From the NCBI GenBank assembly GCA_049589355.1, contig JBAWAP010000228.1, forward strand, positions 1 to 15,652: DNA of 15,652 nucleotides, written 5' to 3'. A program made the position numbers and the translations under genes. The stretch comes from JBAWAP01 sp049589355. Its GTDB lineage: Bacteria > Chloroflexota > Anaerolineae > VGOG01. The notes beneath the pieces are model-generated. The model was not told the origin of the DNA. It made no database searches and saw only the letters and a program-made list of their open reading frames with translations. Shown piece by piece: positions 9,701 to 13,877 of this stretch (position 1 is its first letter; each line of letters opens with the position of its first letter).

Positions 9701-9913
9701 GCCTTCAGGTTGCACCACCTCGCTGAACTCGAAGACCACCACAGCAACATGAGGAGCGGCAGTCTTTAGGACCAGAGGAAGATAAACCCTTGCTGCTGGG
9801 GCACTCGTCGGCGTCGCTGTGAAGCTGGTTTGTGCCCCTCCTAGAGCAGCCATACTCCAGAGCACGAGTAGCCCCACCACGATAATCAGCAGAAGAAACA
9901 ATCGCTTTTTCAT
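6758..9913 (-). CDS. Secreted multidomain GxGYxYP-family protein
   Basis: A 1051-residue exported protein. Residues 1-27 form a signal peptide (KK, a Leu/Ile-rich core, then AALGGA), followed by a Thr/Pro/Ala linker and RVYLPLVLK (42-50), a motif I associate with secreted Chloroflexota proteins. Residues 55-200 look like a beta-rich accessory domain. The family N-terminal region starts near 248 (NSLTLVGMQGLINRDTPQVY). The core holds SDGDS (540-544) and the name motif GGGYTYP (603-609). A beta-sandwich-like stretch (about 760-858) appears inserted before the core resumes near 868-910. The tail (about 958-1051) has EIPKDLLAGSFLVNVDG, resembling an Ig-like domain of archaeal surface proteins. 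The GxGYxYP family is annotated as putative glycoside hydrolase, but its activity is unproven to my knowledge. A strong GGAGGG lies just before ATG 9913. It probably acts on the cell surface or outside. Confidence 0.85.
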   Translation of the reverse strand: MKKRLFLLLIIVVGLLVLWSMAALGGAQTSFTATPTSAPAARVYLPLVLKTAAPHVAVVVFEFSEVVQPEGDTRELAVAFHSIDFIDAHAEIISTLTFGTPEANALQGEGWFENETDPQLGSFQWAGGPAKRATMQLAIPPGAEGLLLDITAIQNGIWMTVTVGTDPPATLRVDGFLYPSYRFWREGYVPFGEPVQIPATGRQPQWIEGRAFPHFPSTDRVYNILTHHKLYHYDWSTAPDCRINGSFDTMNSLTLVGMQGLINRDTPQVYLRWFPAPGGFIYYKWADELRRQVDVVDLELDGLSAINFLYRKYASRFEGAVIYDPEVPDTINLATMIAGLEDRMILAPDQLGLPGIPQFDDVVDLRPLAQAEGWDVTEEGKTRLYQWVYDHLWPRLEHRIIGVISPGPPTSRAVPEGTSYNVLGLAARDYMVALRLPALWLSPLDEPQAGLFDRFLADAPSPIPVLGFFGNDEHGTVALASRHGDWVPVMTNAHAGGVTAGNLTLFGGVRPALTPYRAEMDTDRIFATLGEKPVMTIVTSDGDSIQIQMDRGIYGTSNFVWEQVQGHRFGWSTNPTLAELAPVVWNYYTETRDQVSLLAFFSGGGYTYPLMMDEAQLRGYLEHTARYLEDTGLRAVSVCMNISDTEAGPWEDVAVPYYEALSGTGYLGAFLVGGHERGLHFDYAGAPSPAVDLSYIYNSTGSEAIIADLLARKPGEEFFNILARHISPGCPIVADADAFGGEAALVPPEFSGSPSCCLAVASGTMKMPAGEYTVTFRMKVADNQDTEPFAAIYVGETPTDWHQIVYESIAPSDFEEAGQYQDFALSFTLERFTPEVDFRIDYWRGATELYVDTIRATRSGGLALPVFAGAFIVVIDQSQRLTEAPQLAEDFEAAGGITLHPDEFLAALNPEFMIEWSTPILGSEHPALAQAQAQLQSGDFFDSLLTVREALRALPERTYLLEGEDVTVHANTWITDLAFDQSARQVSFRTHGPPEGTVQASVEIPKDLLAGSFLVNVDGQSLAFTTSENGTHTTLDIEFAQGPHQVVIIEE

Positions 9914-9941
9914 TGCTTCCCTCCTTCACTTGGCTTGTAAT

Positions 9942-9969
9942 GTGATCCAATAAGTGGAGTGATCAATAA
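9942..9969. repeat. Imperfect 12-bp direct repeat between radical SAM and GxGYxYP genes
   Basis: GTGATCCAATAA (9942-9953) recurs as GTGATCAATAA (9959-9969), differing by one base and offset by 17 bases. The second copy overlaps the stop codon of the radical SAM gene, and both lie just upstream of the GxGYxYP gene on the minus strand. It could be a regulator site or chance; nothing else is seen in this short gap. Confidence 0.4.
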
Positions 9970-11057
9970 ACTCGTGAGAGCAGATGGCGGTTGCCGATGC
10001 GCACGCTGGTCAGGCCGGCGGCGCGGGCGGCGGCCTCCGCTTCTTCGGCGTGGCGCACCGAGGTACGAGGCAGATCGGGCATGTAGAAGTGGGGATGGAA
10101 TCCTAGTAGAGCATAGGGGATAGCGGGGTCTAGGGAAGCGATGAAGGAGGCGATCTTGCTGACCTCTTTGGCGTCAACGTAGCCTGGCACCAGCAAGGTG
10201 CTGGCCACCACCAGCGGGGGCTCAGGGCGCTCCGGAATGTGCCTGGCGGCACGGGCAAAGTTCTCCAACGTTCTTTTGTTTGACACGCCTGTCAAGGCCA
10301 GGTGAAGGCTCTCATTATAAGCCTTGAGGTCAAACTTGATGCAGCCGCCGGTCTCCAGCGACAATTGCACCGCCTTCTCCAGTAGCTTGGGCTGCATCGT
10401 GCCGTTGGTCTCCCAGCAGATGCGCACGCCTCGCTGAGCCAGGATGCGCGAGGTAGCCAGGGCATGAGGCATCTGGGGCGTGGGATCGCCGCCGAAATAG
10501 CAGACGCAGTAGGTGCGAGCATCCGCTTTGTCGGCCAGCTCCTGGGCGCTCATGCCTCTGCTATCGGGCGACATCTGGCGATAATGCCAGTTCTGACAGA
10601 ACAGGCAGTTCAGGGAGCAGGCCCCATAAAACACCGCCAGGTTTTTATAGCCGTACCTGGTATGCCCTGGGCAAACCCAATCGGCCACGCAGTTGGTGGG
10701 CAAGGGATCGTAATACCAGTGGAGGATGCCTTTCTTGGCTGTCCCCGCCAGATGGATCAGCTTGCCCTGGCGATTCTCCCTGAGGCCGCAGAAGCCACGC
10801 TCGCCCTCCGGGATGCGGCACTCGTTGGCGCAAAGAGGACAAAACACGCCCTGGGGATCATGCGGCGGCTGTGTCGGCAGGTCGAACTCCAGCCGCGTCT
10901 CGGCCTGCATTTTCTGGATGCGCGGCAACACCTCCTTGGGCCGCTCCCGAATGCAATCCACGCAGGCGCTCAGAATAGCGGCGATGAGGGGAGATTGTCG
11001 GCCGCAGGCCATGCACTTGCCCTGGCCGATGTAATGATGGTCAGCGATTATCTTCAT
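9963..11057 (-). CDS. Radical SAM protein, COG1180 / AmmeMemoRadiSam-type
   Basis: A 364-residue radical SAM enzyme related to pyruvate-formate-lyase activases. Numbered from the GTG one codon upstream, the S-adenosylmethionine-cluster cysteines are C148, C152 and C155 in CSLNCLFCQNW, with the SAM-contacting GGDPTP (190-195) and ETNG (217-220) downstream. Before the barrel lies CPLCANECRIPEGERGFC (74-91), typical of the AmmeMemoRadiSam-associated branch. Ahead of that an extra pair of CxxC motifs (C16/C19 and C33/C36) suggests a zinc knuckle. No AMMECR1 or Memo partner is encoded nearby. ATG 11057 and GTG 11060 are both possible starts; neither has a clear ribosome-binding site, and an inverted-repeat element begins 18 bases upstream. 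The substrate is unknown, and a glycyl-radical-enzyme activase role is not supported because no such enzyme is adjacent. Confidence 0.85.
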   Translation of the reverse strand: MKIIADHHYIGQGKCMACGRQSPLIAAILSACVDCIRERPKEVLPRIQKMQAETRLEFDLPTQPPHDPQGVFCPLCANECRIPEGERGFCGLRENRQGKLIHLAGTAKKGILHWYYDPLPTNCVADWVCPGHTRYGYKNLAVFYGACSLNCLFCQNWHYRQMSPDSRGMSAQELADKADARTYCVCYFGGDPTPQMPHALATSRILAQRGVRICWETNGTMQPKLLEKAVQLSLETGGCIKFDLKAYNESLHLALTGVSNKRTLENFARAARHIPERPEPPLVVASTLLVPGYVDAKEVSKIASFIASLDPAIPYALLGFHPHFYMPDLPRTSVRHAEEAEAAARAAGLTSVRIGNRHLLSRVY

Positions 11058-11074
11058 CACTTGAACTAGAGATT

Positions 11075-11171
11075 AGAAACCAGGTTTTTGGTTGATAAGA
11101 CATCTTCTCGTGCCCCAGGAGACTCCAACAGCAACGATCTGCCTGCTCAGATAGGTAAAAACCTGGTTTCT
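11075..11171. mobile_element. MITE-like inverted-repeat element, copy 1 (intergenic)
   Basis: A 97-base segment bounded by AGAAACCAGGTTTTT (11075-11089) and its perfect reverse complement (11157-11171). It fills most of the gap between the radical SAM gene and the pyruvate-kinase-like gene. The same 15-base ends bound a second element at 13126-13225. The two interiors share only a short core (TCCTGGGGC, at 11112-11120 in reverse). I see no target-site duplication and no transposase. Whether it is mobile is inference. Confidence 0.65.
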
Positions 11172-11182
11172 CCACCAAGTCG

Positions 11183-11761
11183 TTAACCCAACCTGGGTTT
11201 ACATAGAATCTCCAGCACTTGAAGATCGAAGAAAGCTTGAGCGTTGGCAGGTTTGAGCACCACGGCCGTGTCTGCGCCGCTGCCCGTGCCACCGATAGCG
11301 ATGCAGGGCTCATCGGTGCGCACGAGTCCTGCATCGGCAGCCATCAGGGTTATCTCCACGGCCACTTTCACGCCGTCTCCGAAGAGACGCAAAGTATGGG
11401 CGATGATCTCTTCCAGCTCATAGGTGCCCAGTTTCTTGCGAACCGCTCGGCCTACGCCGCCAAAGGCGTGCTGGCAGGTCAGGATCTTGCCGCCCGCCGC
11501 TTCGATGGCCGCCCGATTCTCGTCGGTCAGCTCCTGATGATTGGGCTCCTTGAAGCCCGTGGAGTGGGTGACCACCACCACGTCATAGCCCCGAAAGGTC
11601 TCACAGGCCTTAACCCCGGTCTCCCCGCGACTGCTAGCCACCACAATGGTTTTGATCCCCAGCTCCTCAGCCCGCTTCTTGGCAAGCTCAAGGGTTCGTT
11701 GCGTATTCTCCCTCCCCGGCTTCTGGAAATAGGTGACAACGGCTTGAATTTCAGAGGACAC
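11183..11761 (-). CDS. Free-standing pyruvate-kinase C-terminal-like domain protein
   Basis: A protein of 192 residues that resembles the allosteric alpha/beta domain of pyruvate kinase without the catalytic barrel. Visible are an N-terminal GRENTQRTLELAKKRAEELG, a VVASSRGETG strand-loop, DVVVVTHSTGF, and a C-terminal glycine-rich IAIGGTGSGADTAVVLKPA followed by FFDLQVLEI. Related stand-alone proteins are known in bacteria and archaea but have no established reaction as far as I know. I prefer GTG 11761, six bases after AGGAGG (11768-11773), to GTG 11767, which abuts that site. Its stop overlaps a small inverted repeat (11185-11190 with 11194-11199). It lies between repeat array C and inverted-repeat element copy 1, and its neighbours give no functional clue. 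Confidence 0.75.
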   Translation of the reverse strand: MSSEIQAVVTYFQKPGRENTQRTLELAKKRAEELGIKTIVVASSRGETGVKACETFRGYDVVVVTHSTGFKEPNHQELTDENRAAIEAAGGKILTCQHAFGGVGRAVRKKLGTYELEEIIAHTLRLFGDGVKVAVEITLMAADAGLVRTDEPCIAIGGTGSGADTAVVLKPANAQAFFDLQVLEILCKPRLG

Positions 11762-11778
11762 CTTCACCCTCCTAGTTT

Positions 11779-11848
11779 GAGTGACGAGTCAACGAGTAAC
11801 GAGTTGACGAGTCGCCCGTTCCCTCGTTGACTCGTTGCCTCGTTACTT
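11779..11848. repeat. 7/8-mer array C with inverted half, after the small CxxC gene
   Basis: Units GAGTGAC (11779-11785), GAGTCAAC (11786-11793), GAGTAAC (11794-11800), GAGTTGAC (11801-11808) and a decayed unit run one way, then CGTTCCCT (11117+700, i.e. 11817-11824), CGTTGACT (11825-11832), CGTTGCCT (11833-11840) and CGTTACTT (11841-11848) run inverted. A perfect 13-base inverted repeat pairs 11784-11796 with 11823-11835. The TAA of the minus-strand gene at 11843-12196 is inside the last unit, and the array extends downstream from it to the ribosome-binding site of the next gene. Confidence 0.75.
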
Positions 11849-12196
11849 ATCGCCCTCGTACTCCTCCTTGCTTATGAACTGGCCGCCAGCAATCTCCCGC
11901 GAGGTCATCCGGCGTTGGGGATCGAAGGTCAGTTCCACCTCGATGGGCTCGAAACAGCCCCGACTGCCAATAAGCACCTTGCGTGAAAAGTAATCGGTGA
12001 CACGCCCCTCGTCGCTGTAGTTAGATGTCAGGTCGTGGCTCAGGTCAAGGCGAGTTTTGATCTTCTCGCCGCACTTGCCGCAGCGCACGTAGACCCAAAG
12101 CACCTTGCCCTCCCTTCGACTTCGCTCGCTCCGCTCAGGGCAAGCCTCAGCACCTTTGGGTGATAATGCGGATGCTATCTTCTTCAAGAAGCTCAT
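11843..12196 (-). CDS. Small CxxC protein with repeat-derived insert, unknown function
   Basis: A 117-residue protein I can name only by its layout: a short basic N-terminus (MSFLKKIASAL), then WVYVRCGKCGEKI with a CxxC pair (C39/C42), a polar middle, a lone C81 in GSRGCFEPIEVEL, and FDPQRRMTSREIAGGQFISKEEYE at the end. The CxxC plus a third cysteine could bind a metal. Residues 18-31 (EACPERSERSRREG) are encoded by a palindromic repeat, which lengthens the linker before the CxxC without breaking the frame. GGAGGT lies six bases before the ATG, a good ribosome-binding site. It starts 17 bases after the stop of the membrane-protein gene, so the two are likely cotranscribed. No function is assigned. 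Confidence 0.75.
   Translation of the reverse strand: MSFLKKIASALSPKGAEACPERSERSRREGKVLWVYVRCGKCGEKIKTRLDLSHDLTSNYSDEGRVTDYFSRKVLIGSRGCFEPIEVELTFDPQRRMTSREIAGGQFISKEEYEGDK
12104..12144. repeat. PERSER-type palindromic repeat, in frame in the small CxxC gene
   Basis: CTTGCCCT (12104-12111) and its reverse complement AGGGCAAG (12137-12144) flank a core containing CTTCGACTTCGCTCG and CCGCTCAG. This resembles a dispersed repeat that in many environmental genomes is read as peptides such as CPERSER or CPERSRR. Here it is translated on the minus strand as part of the N-terminal linker of the CxxC protein. Confidence 0.75.
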
Positions 12197-12213
12197 ATTC
12201 GACCTCCATTAGT

Positions 12214-13797
12214 TTATGACTGAAAGTAGGGAATGATGAACTTGAACAGGCAAATCAAGTCCAGGCCCAATAAGCCAAGGTAGGGCAAAGCGAAAACCAA
12301 ATCGTCGTATTTCTGAGGCAGGAGCGCCTTGATTCCAAAGGCCACTGCCACACCACCTAGCAAAGAGATGCTTAGCTTGTTGAAGTCCCCAGTTACCAAG
12401 CCCTTGCCTGCCAGGATCAGGATGCCCGCCAGGAACAAGAGAGCTGCTATTTTGGCATTGTCCCTGGTTAATACCTCCTGCAGGCCCAAAGCGAAGGCCA
12501 AGCCAATGGGAATTAGGGCGGGGAAGAGATAGCGTCCCTGGTGCTGGACGAACTTAAGATTGTACCAGAGATGGGAGAGCAAAGTGAAGAGAGCCGACAG
12601 AGCCAGGAGGCCGAGGACCATCCTTTGAGACGAAGATAGCGTTCGCTGTCTGACATTTCTGATGACAAAGAGGACCAGGCCCAGACCGACCACGGCGCAG
12701 AGCAGGGCCAGGATCAAATAGATTCGCTCATCTACCAGGATGCCCATCCAGCCGAACTGAGCCCAGAAGCTCTTGAAGGTAGTGAGGATGAATTCCTTGG
12801 CCAAACCGGTTGCGCCGAGCTGGGCCAACCACTCCGCGGTACGAGGCTGGCCAACGACGATGGCATCGTGCCTCTGCAGACCCCAGATGTCAAGTCCGCC
12901 GTAGACTGAAGCGTTGCGAACGAACCACGGCAGGGCAAGGAAGAGCGCAGGGAGCAAGAGGCAAGATGCGAGAAGCAGGAAACGTCGGGTGAAGCTTGAT
13001 TTTTGGCCTTGTTCCAGCCACCCTTCTCTGAAGATGACTGCTACCAAGGCCAAAGGAATCGCAACCAAGGTCGTTATTTTGGTCAGCAACCCAAGCCCCA
13101 TCAACACGCCCAGCCCAATAAATGGAGAAACCAGGTTTTTCCACTCCCCAGTGTTTCCTGGGGCGTCGAAGGTGCTCGCCATTGGACGTGTTTGGGGTAC
13201 GGACGATTCTAAAAACCTGGTTTCTGTCCCTTCAGCCCCCTCTCTGACATACCTCACCAGCATCCACAGAATCCCCGCCAGTATCAATTCTGCTAGCGTA
13301 TCGTTATTCACCGCCGCGGTCATGGCGATGTGCATGGGGACGAAAGCGACAAAGGCGGTCGTGCCGAGGGCCAGAGCCTCGTCTCTAGGGAAGATCTCTT
13401 TGGCGACGTGATAGGCCACCCAGAGTAGACAGCAACCTAACAGGACGGAGAGGAGGCGGAGAGGCAGGAGTCTTCCCGCGAAGAGTTTGTAGACCACAGT
13501 GGCCAGGATGTAGTAGAGTGGCGGTTGGTGGAACTCGTAGCGGATAGGCTCAATGGACATCTCAGGAGGGAATCTCTTGTCCTTGATCTCCTCCAGGTAA
13601 TCGTGGGGGTAGTCACCCATCTCAAGGACAGGGAAGCGATAGTTCTCTGCCAGGTACTTGATGTAATTGTAATGGGCCGGCTCATCGGGCACCTGCCAGG
13701 GGGGTGTCTTGACAGCGTAGAGGATGCCCATGACTAGATAGGCGACAATAATCAGTACTGTCAACGGGTTCTTAGAACGGGCAAATAGATCACGCAT
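12214..13797 (-). CDS. Polytopic membrane protein, DUF2142 / GT-C-like
   Basis: A 527-residue inner-membrane protein with about ten hydrophobic segments, the first at about 11-29. After it comes PPWQVPDEPAHYNYIKYL (32-49) with the acidic pair D38/E39 and H42, then FHQPPLYYIL in a first large extracytoplasmic loop. This layout is typical of DUF2142 and GT-C glycosyltransferases that use lipid-linked sugars. The family resemblance is visible; the sugar and acceptor are unknown. Residues 191-224 are encoded by an inverted-repeat element and form an unusual hydrophilic loop before the helix starting near 226. No clear ribosome-binding site precedes ATG 13797, because the upstream region is taken up by heptamer array D. 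It is followed 17 bases later by the small CxxC gene. The upstream neighbour metG is unrelated in function. Confidence 0.8.
   Translation of the reverse strand: MRDLFARSKNPLTVLIIVAYLVMGILYAVKTPPWQVPDEPAHYNYIKYLAENYRFPVLEMGDYPHDYLEEIKDKRFPPEMSIEPIRYEFHQPPLYYILATVVYKLFAGRLLPLRLLSVLLGCCLLWVAYHVAKEIFPRDEALALGTTAFVAFVPMHIAMTAAVNNDTLAELILAGILWMLVRYVREGAEGTETRFLESSVPQTRPMASTFDAPGNTGEWKNLVSPFIGLGVLMGLGLLTKITTLVAIPLALVAVIFREGWLEQGQKSSFTRRFLLLASCLLLPALFLALPWFVRNASVYGGLDIWGLQRHDAIVVGQPRTAEWLAQLGATGLAKEFILTTFKSFWAQFGWMGILVDERIYLILALLCAVVGLGLVLFVIRNVRQRTLSSSQRMVLGLLALSALFTLLSHLWYNLKFVQHQGRYLFPALIPIGLAFALGLQEVLTRDNAKIAALLFLAGILILAGKGLVTGDFNKLSISLLGGVAVAFGIKALLPQKYDDLVFALPYLGLLGLDLICLFKFIIPYFQS
13126..13225. 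mobile_element. MITE-like inverted-repeat element, copy 2 (in frame in the membrane-protein gene)
   Basis: A 100-base segment bounded by AGAAACCAGGTTTTT (13126-13140) and its perfect reverse complement (13211-13225), the same ends as copy 1 at 11075-11171. An inner inverted repeat CCCCAG/CTGGGG lies at 13147-13152 and 13158-13163. It is translated on the minus strand without a stop: one end encodes ETRFL, the other KNLVS. A length of 100 is not divisible by three, so a two-base addition on insertion, or an older frame adjustment, is needed to explain the intact frame. Confidence 0.7.
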
Positions 13798-13810
13798 AGG
13801 CCATTGGGGA

Positions 13811-13877
13811 TAACGAGAAACAAGAAACGAGCAATGAGTTTCCTCATTACTCGTTACTCATCACTCGTTACTCAACT
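13811..13877. repeat. Heptamer array D, a long palindrome after metG
   Basis: Four units TAACGAG, AAACAAG, AAACGAG and CAATGAG (13811-13838) are followed by TTTC (13839-13842) and five inverted units CTCATTA, CTCGTTA, CTCATCA, CTCGTTA and CTCAACT (13843-13877). On the metG transcript this would fold as four consecutive heptamers paired with four across a GAAA loop, with the third pairing poor. The last unit holds the metG TGA. There is no following U-tract. Confidence 0.85.

Noticed and set aside
7739..9769. A 676-codon plus-strand open frame
   Set aside because: It is the antisense shadow of the GxGYxYP gene, with no ribosome-binding site, His/Gln/Arg-rich low-quality composition and no recognisable motif.
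11185..11199. AACCCA/TGGGTT inverted repeat at the end of the pyruvate-kinase-like gene
   Set aside because: The six-base stem with a three-base loop lacks a following U-tract and overlaps the last codons, so I do not call a terminator. It may be a degenerate piece of the neighbouring inverted-repeat element.
13811..13877. CRISPR-like array
   Set aside because: Units are seven bases with no spacers and the second half is inverted, and no cas genes are present.
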